Part shown: positions 51,325-59,587 of the stretch, piece after piece
Numbering within the stretch: the stretch's first letter is position 1
How the letters are laid out: every line of letters begins with the position of its first letter
Assembly: GCA_035602605.1 (NCBI GenBank)
Contig: DATNLZ010000137.1
Span: forward strand, 1-64,000
Reading direction: 5' to 3'
Origin: DASQHY01 sp035602605
Lineage (GTDB): Bacteria > Acidobacteriota > Terriglobia > Acidiferrales > UBA7541
DNA length: 64,000 nucleotides
Program-made: the position numbers and the translations under genes
The notes under the pieces: generated by a model
Seen by the model: only the letters and a program-made list of their open reading frames with translations
Database searches by the model: none
What the model was told of the DNA's origin: nothing

Positions 51325-52476
51325 TTAGAATACCGCGCGCTTCTGAATCGTTGTCTTGCTCCCGAGCGTGAAACGCGGTTCCACAGCACCCGCTCCGGTG
51401 ACCCTCGCGGCAACGTATTCGCCTAGCACAGGGCCGTGCTTGAAACCGTGACCTGAGCCTCCGCCAACCAGCCACACATTGTCGAGATCCGGGTGCCGGT
51501 CAACCAGAAAATCGCCGTTGGAAGTATTTTCGTACTGGCACACGCGCGTTTCCACAATGGGTGCATCCGCAAGCGGGGGAAAACGCCGCGCAAGATAGTT
51601 CTTGATCGTCGCGGCGGATTCCGCGGAAACCATGCGCGATTGTGAGTCGGGATCTACGCGTTCGCCATGAACGTCTAACGCCATCTTGAATCCGCGGCTT
51701 TCCAGATCCGGCAGGCCGTAAACCTGATCATCGCGAAACAACCAAGTGGGCATCGCGGGAGAAGCGAAACGTGTGTCGCCCGCCGGAACGCCAAAAAAGA
51801 AGACCTCCTGGCGGCTCGGAAAAATACGCGCACCAAGAAAATCGGGAAACAATTTCCCGAGCCACGCGCCGCAAGCAAATACCAACGCTTCCGCATGGAT
51901 CGCACCGCTGCTGGTAGTCAGGTACGGCAACCGGCCGCGCCCGTTCGGCGCCGCAATGCCGGCTTGAAAGAAAACCGCCCCGGATTTCAAAGCTTCGGCA
52001 ACCACCGCCTGAACTGCGCGGCGCGCCAGCAACGCCCCGCTGTCGGGCTCGAGCAGACCCCAATCCACGTCTTCAAAAGAAAATTGCGGATAGCGCTCTC
52101 GGAGTTCCTGTTTTGTCAGGCGTTCGGTTCGAACGCCGCACCTGCCGAGAGTCGCAAGGGTTTGCGCTGTGTAGGTTTCTCTCTCGCGCGCAAGCCAAAG
52201 CACTCCGGTACGATGAAAGAGCGCGTCGCCGGTCTTTGCGGCGAACTCTTTCCATAGATTGAGGGAGCGCATGGACCAGCGGGTGTACAACTCATCCGCT
52301 CCGTACCCCATGCGGATGATGCGCGATTCGCCGCCAGAACTCGAGCGGGCATTGGCGGGTCCGTAGGCGTCCAAGAGGGCAACTTTCTTTCCCGCTTGAG
52401 CCAGGCGCAGCGCGATCCACGAGCCGAAAACTCCGGCACCAATGACGGCAACGTCAAATCCTTTGCTCATGCCCAT
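51325..52476 (-). CDS. FAD-dependent amine oxidase, MSOX/SolA type
   Basis: Flavoprotein of 383 aa, like monomeric sarcosine oxidase and N-methyltryptophan oxidase, oxidising N-methyl or secondary amino acids to release formaldehyde and hydrogen peroxide. VAVIGAGVFGSW (9-20) is the FAD dinucleotide motif, SSGGESRIIRMGY fits the family, and VCQYENTSNGDFLVDRHP carries the cysteine (Cys315-equivalent) that binds FAD covalently in MSOX. VGGGSGHGFKHGPVLGE closes the FAD site. Either Met1 or Met3 (52470) could be the start; no clear ribosome-binding site. It sits between surE and the peptidase, in an amino-acid catabolic run. Confidence 0.9.
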   Translation of the reverse strand: MGMSKGFDVAVIGAGVFGSWIALRLAQAGKKVALLDAYGPANARSSSGGESRIIRMGYGADELYTRWSMRSLNLWKEFAAKTGDALFHRTGVLWLARERETYTAQTLATLGRCGVRTERLTKQELRERYPQFSFEDVDWGLLEPDSGALLARRAVQAVVAEALKSGAVFFQAGIAAPNGRGRLPYLTTSSGAIHAEALVFACGAWLGKLFPDFLGARIFPSRQEVFFFGVPAGDTRFASPAMPTWLFRDDQVYGLPDLESRGFKMALDVHGERVDPDSQSRMVSAESAATIKNYLARRFPPLADAPIVETRVCQYENTSNGDFLVDRHPDLDNVWLVGGGSGHGFKHGPVLGEYVAARVTGAGAVEPRFTLGSKTTIQKRAVF

Positions 52477-52519
52477 GTCTTGCGAAGCAAGGTGATGTTC
52501 GTGAACTAGCGAACCGAAG

Positions 52520-53287
52520 CTACTTTTCTTTCATGGCCCCTTCCAGTTGCTTGGCCCAATGCGAAAGATGGTTGAGAGAGGTCATGTGCGTGTGGTCGAG
52601 GTGCAGCGGGGTGACCGCGATGGCACCATCGCGCACCGCCGCGTAATCGGTTTGCGGGTCCATCTCCTGATCGATTTGCTGCTCATGCAACCAGAAATAA
52701 AGGCGGCCGCGCGGGTCGGTTCCTTCCTGGAGCGCATTGCGGGTGATCTTTTTCGACTGCCGCACGAACTGCACGCCCCCGGTCCAGTTCTGCGGTACGT
52801 TGACGTTAAGCAGTACTTCGCTCGGTAGTCCTTCCTTCAAGATGATCTGCGCCAGGGCCCGCGCGAACCGCGCGGAATCTTGAAAGTTGACGTCGGTGAA
52901 TCCGCGGCAAGCGAGGGACATGGCAATTGCCGGAATATTGTGGATGGTGGCTTCGCGGGCCGCGCCTATGGTACCTGAATAATATACATTCTCGCCCATG
53001 TTGGCCCCCCGGTTAATTCCGGAAACCACCAGATCAGGAGGCTCAGGCAGCAACTTGTGCAGCGCGACAATGACCGCATCGGCGGGCGTGCCTTCAACCG
53101 CCCACTTATTCTCGCCGCGGCGCTCGCAAATGATGGGTTGGCGCAGAGTCAGCGACTGCGCGGCTGCGCTTCGCTCGCGGGTGGGCGCGGAGATACTGAT
53201 CGTGCCCAAACCTCTGAGTCCTTCGACGAGCGCGTGCAAACCCTCAGCGTGAATCCCGTCATCGTTGGTGATTAAAATGTGGGGCAT
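52520..53287 (-). CDS. surE: 5'/3'-nucleotidase SurE
   Basis: Metal-dependent phosphatase acting on nucleoside monophosphates and polyphosphate. The start is placed at MPHILITNDDGI (53287); an upstream TTG at 53311 lacks a ribosome-binding site. Asp9-Asp10 in NDDG bind the metal, SAPTRERSAA follows the family pattern, and VVSGINRGANMGENVYYSGTIGAAREA carries the active-site Asn. The 255-aa length and GIAVTPLHLDHTH ending are standard. Immediately upstream on the plus-strand side is the tRNA-Pro gene. Confidence 0.94.
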   Translation of the reverse strand: MPHILITNDDGIHAEGLHALVEGLRGLGTISISAPTRERSAAAQSLTLRQPIICERRGENKWAVEGTPADAVIVALHKLLPEPPDLVVSGINRGANMGENVYYSGTIGAAREATIHNIPAIAMSLACRGFTDVNFQDSARFARALAQIILKEGLPSEVLLNVNVPQNWTGGVQFVRQSKKITRNALQEGTDPRGRLYFWLHEQQIDQEMDPQTDYAAVRDGAIAVTPLHLDHTHMTSLNHLSHWAKQLEGAMKEK

Positions 53288-53456
53288 CGGCAAATCTGCG
53301 CTGACAGGCAACAGGAGGGCCGGAAACTGCGCGGCGGGGAAACTGGCCTAGTCAATCGTGCTTTCCGAATTTAATTCGTCGTCTCAATTCCGCAGAATTT
53401 GACGGGTCCTGTTACCTTCGTCGCTTTTCCAGGCAGCGCAACTCCCGAGAAGAGAA

Positions 53457-53533
53457 TGGTCGGGACGACTGGATTTGAACCAGCGACCTCACGCACCCCA
53501 AGCGTGCGCGCTACCAGGCTGCGCTACGTCCCG
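53457..53533 (-). tRNA. tRNA-Pro (GGG)
   Basis: Minus-strand cloverleaf: acceptor CGGGACG/CGTCCCG, D stem GCGC, anticodon stem CACGC/GCGTG with loop TTGGGGT (anticodon GGG), T stem GCTGG/CCAGT-type with TTCAAAT, discriminator A and an encoded CCA (53457-53459). 77 nt including CCA. Confidence 0.95.
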
Positions 53534-53553
53534 ACCGCAGCTATCCGAGGGTA

Positions 53554-53943
53554 TCACCGGCGTTCGAGGAGCGTCAAGAAAGAGCGCAGAGAATCGCGCA
53601 AATCGAGCAGCAGTTTGCGGCTCAAAAGCTGTGTCTGGTCTTCTTTGGGGGTAGCGCCGGGCGTCGATTCGCGAGTGTTACCGTTGGCATCGCGCAAGTG
53701 GCGGCGGGCGCCGGCTATGGTGAAGCCTTCGTCATAGAGCAGACGCTTAATCCGGAGCACCAGTTCGACATCCTCGCGGCGGTAGAGACGGTGTCCGGTG
53801 GGGCTTTTCACCGGCTGAAGCATGGGAAATTCAGTCTCCCAGTATCGCAGCACGAAGGACTTGGTGTTGGTCAGGCGGCTGACTTCGCCTATTCGAAACA
53901 AATCCTTCTGCGGAATCTCCGGTTGTTCTTGTGCCGACATCAT
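53554..53943 (-). CDS. MerR-family transcriptional regulator
   Basis: A 129-aa DNA-binding protein. The winged helix-turn-helix spans about 15-80: LFRIGEVSRLTNTKSFVLRYWETEF, then the KSPTGHRLYRREDVELVLRIKRLLYDEGFTI wing-and-helix pattern of the MerR/SoxR group with YWETEFP as in MlrA/HspR-like regulators. A short C-terminal coiled coil (about 103-129) would dimerise; no metal-binding cysteines are visible. Two adjacent ATGs (53943, 53940) could start it. It is 48 bases downstream of der and probably cotranscribed. Confidence 0.9.
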   Translation of the reverse strand: MMSAQEQPEIPQKDLFRIGEVSRLTNTKSFVLRYWETEFPMLQPVKSPTGHRLYRREDVELVLRIKRLLYDEGFTIAGARRHLRDANGNTRESTPGATPKEDQTQLLSRKLLLDLRDSLRSFLTLLERR

Positions 53944-53991
53944 GAGTGCTCGCTGGGCGGTGCAAATATCCTATTCTGATTTCGCCCGGTG

Positions 53992-55728
53992 TCAATGCTT
54001 GTAACGCCTGGGAGCAGGTTTGGAGCTGGAATTCGAACCGTACCCGGGGCCTCGACTCGAACTGGGTTTGGAACCGTGTCGGGGATTGGATTTTCGACCA
54101 GGCTGGGGAGTCTGGTGCCCGCGAGGGCGACGTCCCGCCCCGCTCTGCGGGCGGCGCGCGGCGCTCGTGCTGGCGTCGCCGCTCGGGGTGGGGCGCGCTC
54201 CGCGCTTTTCCTTCATGCGCTGAAGAAAGCGGATGGGTGCCCCGATGAATTGGAACTGTTCGCGCAAGCGATTTTCGAGAAACCGTTCGTAACTGAAATG
54301 CAGCCGCTGGGTTTGATTGGTGAAAAGAACAAACGTGGGTGGCGAAGAAGACGCCTGGGTCACGTAGAAAATTTTAATACGCCGGCTGAGCGGCGAAGTG
54401 CCGCGCTGCAGATCAACGTCTGCAAGCCAACGGTTGAGCTCCCCGGTGGATATTCGACGACGGCGCGCGGCAGTCACTTGATCGACCAACGAATATAATT
54501 TCTCGATGTGCTCACCGGTCTTCGCGGAAAGAAAAACGATGGGCGCGTAGCTCAGAAATTTCAATTTGTCGCGAACCAGCTCTTGGTAGTCTCTGATCAG
54601 GCGCTCGTCGGCGGATAGAAGAGCGGAGGAATTTTTCTGCGAGCGATCCCGCGAAATTTTCCGGTATTCCGAGCGGCCCTCAGCCCGAGCGCCGGAGGCG
54701 CTGTTTTTGGCGCGTTCGGCGGCTTCGCGCGCGGCGGCCATGGCGAGATCCCATTTGTTCATCACGATGATCACCGAGCGTCCGGACTGTTCCGCGTAGC
54801 CGGCGATGGTGGCGTCGCTGGCAGTGACTCCCAACTCGGCGTCGACCACCAGGAGGGCCACATCGGCTCGCTCGAGACTTCGGCGAGCCATGACCACACT
54901 CAGTTTCTCGGCGACAAGCTTGGTTTTGCCCTTGCGGCGAATTCCGGCAGTGTCCACAAAACGATACAGCTTTCCGTTACGGAGTACATCGGTGTCAACC
55001 GAGTCCCGTGTGGTCCCCGGCTCCGCGGAAACGATGGCGCGCTCCTCGCCAGCGAGGCGATTGAGGAGAGTGGATTTACCAACGTTAGGCCGGCCGATGA
55101 TCGCGACTTCGACGACTTTGTTGTGGTCCGGTTTTTCTTCTACCGATCGTTCCTCGGCTGGTTTTTCTTCAGAGGCAGCCCGGAAAGGAATTTCCTGCGC
55201 AACTCCTGGCTCGATTTCGGGTTGCATCGGTCCAACGGTTTCTACAACGGCGTCGAGCAACTCCTCCATTCCGGAGCCATGTTCGGCGGAAACTGGAAAG
55301 ACGTGCTTGCCCAGCTGGTAGAAAACCGCGGACTGCGACTCCTGCTGCTGCGTGTCCACTTTATTCGCGGCGACGAAAAGCGGTTTGCCGGTTTGCCGCA
55401 GCAGGCGAGAGAGCTCCTCGTCGAGGGGGGTAACCCCGGCCCGCGAGTCAACGACGAGAATCAGGACGCTGGCCTTGTCGATCGCGACGCGCGCCTGGCG
55501 CAGAATCTCGCGCGGGATGGCTGCTTTTTCATGGGGAACGATTCCACCGGTGTCCACGACCTCGAGAGTGCGGCCGTCCCAGTTGACGGTGCCGTATATG
55601 CGGTCGCGGGTGATGCCCGGTTCATCGGTTACGATGGAGCGACGCGTTCCGGTCAGGCGGTTAAACAGCGTCGACTTGCCGACATTTGGCCGACCGACGA
55701 TCACCATGGATGGGGCTTGCACGGACAT
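53992..55728 (-). CDS. der: GTPase Der (EngA), with internal insertion and basic tail
   Basis: Ribosome-assembly GTPase for the 50S subunit, 578 aa against a usual 430-490. Two G domains each have GRPNVGKST (12-20 and 212-220), a G3 DTxG (VVDTGG, VDTAGI) and G4 NKxD (NKVD 122-125, NKWD 324-327). The KH-like C-domain ends near 505. Two departures: an Ala/Arg/Ser-rich insertion of about 45 residues right after NKWD (330-375), and a 70-residue basic, Gly/Pro/Ser/Arg-rich tail (about 507-578) that looks disordered. Both are in frame, so probably real. Essential in most bacteria. Confidence 0.95.
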   Translation of the reverse strand: MSVQAPSMVIVGRPNVGKSTLFNRLTGTRRSIVTDEPGITRDRIYGTVNWDGRTLEVVDTGGIVPHEKAAIPREILRQARVAIDKASVLILVVDSRAGVTPLDEELSRLLRQTGKPLFVAANKVDTQQQESQSAVFYQLGKHVFPVSAEHGSGMEELLDAVVETVGPMQPEIEPGVAQEIPFRAASEEKPAEERSVEEKPDHNKVVEVAIIGRPNVGKSTLLNRLAGEERAIVSAEPGTTRDSVDTDVLRNGKLYRFVDTAGIRRKGKTKLVAEKLSVVMARRSLERADVALLVVDAELGVTASDATIAGYAEQSGRSVIIVMNKWDLAMAAAREAAERAKNSASGARAEGRSEYRKISRDRSQKNSSALLSADERLIRDYQELVRDKLKFLSYAPIVFLSAKTGEHIEKLYSLVDQVTAARRRRISTGELNRWLADVDLQRGTSPLSRRIKIFYVTQASSSPPTFVLFTNQTQRLHFSYERFLENRLREQFQFIGAPIRFLQRMKEKRGARPTPSGDASTSAARRPQSGAGRRPRGHQTPQPGRKSNPRHGSKPSSSRGPGYGSNSSSKPAPRRYKH

Positions 55729-56093
55729 AGAAATGAGCTTTAGACAGTCTCTGCCTGGATCGCGTAACCTTACGATACTGTTCAGGGTGGTCCGGAGGCC
55801 CCGGACTCTTCTTATAAGTGTTCCTTCTAAATGACTTACCTAAAATCAAGACGTACGTTGCGGATGAAACCGATTGTAAGGCTGCGATTCGCTTGAGAGC
55901 GCATTTTACCGGGACTTAGCAAGAAGAGCTTCAGAGGCAAGCGCAAAAGACTCGGCCGAGGCCAGGTCGTAGCCTCAACTGCGCGCATGCCACCCATACC
56001 AGAGCTAAGGAGGGGCCTCGATTCAAAGCGAGTGTAAGTCAGGCCGCCGGGCTTGTCAACGCACGCACCGGTACGGCAAACGCTGCGGCGGAT
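55729..56093. other. Intergenic region between der and the GGDEF gene
   Basis: 365 bases. One short hairpin, GTCCGG (55790-55795) with CCGGAC (55801-55806), has a TCTTCTT tail on the plus strand, but no plus-strand gene ends here. Nothing else recognised. Confidence 0.5.
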
Positions 56094-57428
56094 TTACGAG
56101 ATGAAGGAGCAGCCCATTCGAGCCGAACCGGTCGCGGGCTTTTGCAGATAAACACGCCGCAACGTCACGCGAACCGGCGGAAGAATAGGGACATGAAGAA
56201 CCGCAGAAAATGTTTCGGGCAATTCCTCTGGGTCATCAACTTGAAGTCCTACGCCACCGAAACCAAGATCGATGACCCGCGCCGTCTTGCGGCCGTCTTC
56301 TCCCAATACCGCGTAGGCGCGAGTTCCAGCCATCGAAACGCGCTCCGCGCGGCGATGCTCGGGGCCGGAACGCGAAGCTGTGGGAGTGGGGACAGACGGG
56401 GGCACTGGAGTTCTTGATTTTTGCGGTGCCGTATAGGAGGGCCCATTCGCGGCCGTGGAGCTCTTGGATGGCGTTTCGGTCCGAACAGGCTCGCGGGGTG
56501 CGACCGAAGGAGCCGGCTTCTGTGTCGCAGGAGCAGGGGTCGGACCCGGTTTTACCAAGGACGGACCACGCTGCTCGGCAGGAGGTTGCTGGGCATCGGC
56601 CTGACGATGGTTCACGTGCTTCAGCCGATACAGGCGCTCGTCGGCGACCCGTATGACTACATCGCCTTCCTCACCATCCTGGGGATACACCGCCACACCG
56701 TGATCGAGCGTGACCGAAACAGTCAAGTTGAGAGACTGCATCGCTTCTTCGAAGGCCGCGCGTATGCGCCGGCCAAGTCCGCTGGCCTGCTCGACGTCGG
56801 TCTGCGGCAAAAGCAAGGCGAACTCATCACCGCCGATTCTGAACGCATAGTCGGAAGTGCGCAGTGATTTCCGGAGGGTCGCCGCAGCCAGGCGAAGAAC
56901 TTCGTCGCCCTGAGGATGACCATGACGGTCATTGACCTCTTTGAAGCGATGGAGATCCATGATTATCAGAGCCACCTGCTGTGAATGGCGGCGCGCCCGG
57001 TTTAATTCTTTCTCAAAATACTCGGTAAACAGGCGGCGATTGTAAAGTCCGGTAAGCGGATCGGTGGCCGCATCCATTTGCAATTTCTTAAGCTCGTCGT
57101 ACTCCATCAAAATGGGAACGCGATATTGATTGGCCGAGGCCAGCACATCCATTAAAGCGGTTTTCAGCGAGATCGGACGGGCAAGCGATCTTGAAAGCTC
57201 GCGCCGGCGCGCAATCGTCTGATCCCAATATTGCAAGCACTGAGCTTCTGACAACTCGAGTTGTGTGGTCGTGCGGAAATAGCGCTGGAGGAACTGTCCA
57301 CGCGCAGGCGCGTCGAGCGTTTCTAACGTGTCAGCCAGCAGCTCGAGGAAAGATTCCTCAGCTGGGAACTGGGGCATAGCGGGGTCACCGGGGCTGGGCA
57401 TCTCGGTTAATCCACTCAACCTCAGCAT
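56094..57428 (-). CDS. Diguanylate cyclase with C-terminal PilZ domain
   Basis: Predicted cytosolic c-di-GMP enzyme of 444 aa. An N-terminal helical region (to about 115) is not recognised. The GGDEF domain (about 120-275) has DPLTGLYNRR and an intact GGDEF active site at 199-203. An inhibitory I-site RTSD (190-193) lies exactly five residues before it, so product inhibition is expected. A Pro/Thr/Ser-rich linker (about 275-355) leads to a PilZ domain: RxxxR at Arg359-Arg363 and, in place of DxSxxG, DLGFGG (387-392), where Ser is Gly. Start uncertain: Met at 57428, 57401 or 57377. Confidence 0.9.
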   Translation of the reverse strand: MLRLSGLTEMPSPGDPAMPQFPAEESFLELLADTLETLDAPARGQFLQRYFRTTTQLELSEAQCLQYWDQTIARRRELSRSLARPISLKTALMDVLASANQYRVPILMEYDELKKLQMDAATDPLTGLYNRRLFTEYFEKELNRARRHSQQVALIIMDLHRFKEVNDRHGHPQGDEVLRLAAATLRKSLRTSDYAFRIGGDEFALLLPQTDVEQASGLGRRIRAAFEEAMQSLNLTVSVTLDHGVAVYPQDGEEGDVVIRVADERLYRLKHVNHRQADAQQPPAEQRGPSLVKPGPTPAPATQKPAPSVAPREPVRTETPSKSSTAANGPSYTAPQKSRTPVPPSVPTPTASRSGPEHRRAERVSMAGTRAYAVLGEDGRKTARVIDLGFGGVGLQVDDPEELPETFSAVLHVPILPPVRVTLRRVYLQKPATGSARMGCSFIS

Positions 57429-57671
57429 AACCCAAGGGACATTCGGGGTAGCAGAATAGTTTGACTATAACTGAGCAAATGGGGGGCCATGATGTCCGGT
57501 ACGCTCGGCAAAGTCACGAACACCTTTCTTTTCATGCGCAAAGACCGTGTTTGCCATTAAGACTCAGGGATGGCAATGCTAAAAAGGAGAAATTCAGGCA
57601 GCCCAAACGTAAACCATTTCACTAATACAGACAATACCTTCTTGATTTTGCAAAAGGAGACGGCCTCGAAT

Positions 57672-58028
57672 CTAGTCGAGCGACTTGAGGAACTCGAGTC
57701 CTATGAGGTAGATGTCCGCAGTGGTTTGCTGGCGCTTAACCCGCGCCGCGATCGGTGGCGTCTCCGGCGGAACCGACGAGGATGTGGCCGGGGACGGGGC
57801 CGGGATTGTCAAGCTGACCATCTGCCCTTCAGCGAAATGACGGGTACAGGCAATAAAGGCGCCCGTAGAGCTGATGTCCAGGGTCTTGGTGAGCTCGAGA
57901 AACTCTCCCCCAGCGGAATCAACCCCGCGAAGAAAAATGGGTATCTGCAGTCGGATGCGCGGCGATCGCCGCCGCTCAGCGGGTTGCAATCGCTCCCCCT
58001 CTTTTTCGCGGATCAATTTCAAACCCAT
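57672..58028 (-). CDS. PilZ-domain protein
   Basis: Single-domain PilZ protein of 118 aa, probably a c-di-GMP receptor. RRRSPRIRLQIP (19-30) gives the RxxxR motif and DISSTGAF the DxSxxG motif, so both ligand-binding elements are intact. A short Pro/Ser/Thr-rich loop follows. The ribosome-binding site TAAGGGA precedes ATG 58028. A 7-bp perfect inverted repeat lies 14-33 bases before the start. It is divergent from the PAS kinase gene. Confidence 0.88.
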   Translation of the reverse strand: MGLKLIREKEGERLQPAERRRSPRIRLQIPIFLRGVDSAGGEFLELTKTLDISSTGAFIACTRHFAEGQMVSLTIPAPSPATSSSVPPETPPIAARVKRQQTTADIYLIGLEFLKSLD

Positions 58029-58041
58029 TCCCTTACGCCTC

Positions 58042-58061
58042 AGTACTAGAGCACTAGTACT
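58042..58061. promoter_or_regulatory. Palindrome upstream of the PilZ gene
   Basis: AGTACTA-GAGCAC-TAGTACT: perfect 7-bp arms with a 6-base centre, in the spacer between divergent PilZ and kinase genes. It could be an operator for either or a leader hairpin for the PilZ mRNA. Confidence 0.45.
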
Positions 58062-58268
58062 CGGTTATAAGGGTGCACCTTTGGTGCCACATAATGGGAT
58101 TGTCCACAGGTAATTCAAGTGTAATGTTTTCAGTTACTTATGTGGCTATGCGAGGTTCCCATAGGGGCATGCAAAAGGCATCGAGAAGCACTAGAGGCCA
58201 CATCTTTTCAACTATTGTGCAACTGGAACGCCTTTACCATTGACACCTGAAAGAGGGTCTGCGACCAT

Positions 58269-59561
58269 TTGTTTTCTCACGCACACGGGAAAAATAATTC
58301 CATACCGCTCTTTTACGGGCAAAAGCGGCAGGCCGAGGTCACTTTGGAAGCGGAGACACTAGTCAACCATCAAAATAGCGGATCGATTCCAGTAAGCCTA
58401 GTGGTTAGCCTTCTAGACCGGTTAGACCGGGCCGTGCTGGTGGCCGAAAGAAGCGGCAGAATCGTATTTGCAAATTTGCGCGCGCGCCGTGCCTTAGGCT
58501 TCTCCGGAAATGAGCAACCTAGAGGCTTGAATCTGTATAACGATCTTCTTCACGTAGACGCCAAGGTTATTTTTAAACAGATCGAGAGCGGCGAACATGA
58601 AGTGGACTTACAGGTGGATTTCCCGGAAGGGAAAGTCCGCGTCCGCGTGCAGTGGCTGCCGGAGCCGGATTGGCTCGTGGTGCAAATGGACCATACCGGC
58701 AGCCCAGCCACAGGCTCCGAGGCCGACGTGCAGCACACCGTGCAGGAATTATTACAAGAGCGGGAGATTACCTACCGGAATTTGCTGGCAGCCTATCTTC
58801 GTTTACAGGAAGTAAATCGCCAGAAAACGGTTTTTCTAGCTTCGGCGGCGCACGAGTTGAAGACCCCCTTGGCGGTTATCAAGGGCTATTACGACCTTCT
58901 GCTGACGGGTTCACTCGGAAAACTAACCGATAAACAATCCGATATTCTGCAGGAATCGAAAGAAAGCTGCGAGCGGTTAGTTCGGTTGGTTTCGATGTTT
59001 CTGAACTATTCAGCGCTCGAGAGCGGCAAACTCGTGCTGCACCTGCGCGAAAACGATGCGCGGGATTGCCTGGACGAACTGGGCAAGCGCTGGCAGGAAG
59101 CATTCCAGCGCAAGCAGGTGCGTCTGGAGACGCAGTTTGACAAGGAACTGCCGATTTTCAAATTTGATTATCAGAAGGTGCAGCAAGCTGTGGCCAACCT
59201 GCTGGATAACGCTTTGAAGCATACGCCCGCCAGCGGCTGTGTGACGCTATGCGCGCGTCCGCATTTTTGGGAACGCCGGGTGAACGAAAGCGCTCCCGTT
59301 AATGACCGCAGGCGATCACGCGCTCCACTGTACAACAGCATTGAAATATCGGTGTCCGATACCGGACCGGGCATCGCCGCCGAACACCATCAAGAAATTT
59401 TCGAGGATTTCGTGCGCGTGGATCGCAATACCTCGGGGATGGGCCTCGGTTTGGCGATTGCCAAGCGGCTGGTGCAAGCGCACCGAGGAAAAATCTGGGT
59501 AGATAGTGAGCTCCGCCGGGGGTCCACGTTTACATTTCTGCTTCCAACGGAACAAAATTAG
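58269..59561 (+). CDS. PAS-domain sensor histidine kinase
   Basis: Cytosolic kinase of 430 aa. A PAS domain (about 45-140, AVLVAERSGRIVFANLRARRALGF) precedes a short coiled coil and HisKA domain with phosphorylated His195 in ASAAHELKTPLAVIKGYYD. HATPase_c has an intact N box (VANLLDNALKHTP), G1 (SDTGPGIAAE) and G2 (GMGLGLAIAKRL). The TTG start at 58269 has GAGGG about nine bases upstream; an internal TTG near residue 26 is an alternative. No transmembrane segment. The NtrC-like regulator starts 26 bases after its stop, so they are very likely a two-component pair. Confidence 0.9.
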   Translation: MFSHAHGKNNSIPLFYGQKRQAEVTLEAETLVNHQNSGSIPVSLVVSLLDRLDRAVLVAERSGRIVFANLRARRALGFSGNEQPRGLNLYNDLLHVDAKVIFKQIESGEHEVDLQVDFPEGKVRVRVQWLPEPDWLVVQMDHTGSPATGSEADVQHTVQELLQEREITYRNLLAAYLRLQEVNRQKTVFLASAAHELKTPLAVIKGYYDLLLTGSLGKLTDKQSDILQESKESCERLVRLVSMFLNYSALESGKLVLHLRENDARDCLDELGKRWQEAFQRKQVRLETQFDKELPIFKFDYQKVQQAVANLLDNALKHTPASGCVTLCARPHFWERRVNESAPVNDRRRSRAPLYNSIEISVSDTGPGIAAEHHQEIFEDFVRVDRNTSGMGLGLAIAKRLVQAHRGKIWVDSELRRGSTFTFLLPTEQN

Positions 59562-59587
59562 AAACTCAACGTTCAAAGGCGGATCGA

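Noticed and set aside
55790..55813. GTCCGG/CCGGAC hairpin with T-rich tail as a terminator
   Set aside because: Its polarity is plus-strand and no plus-strand gene ends nearby.
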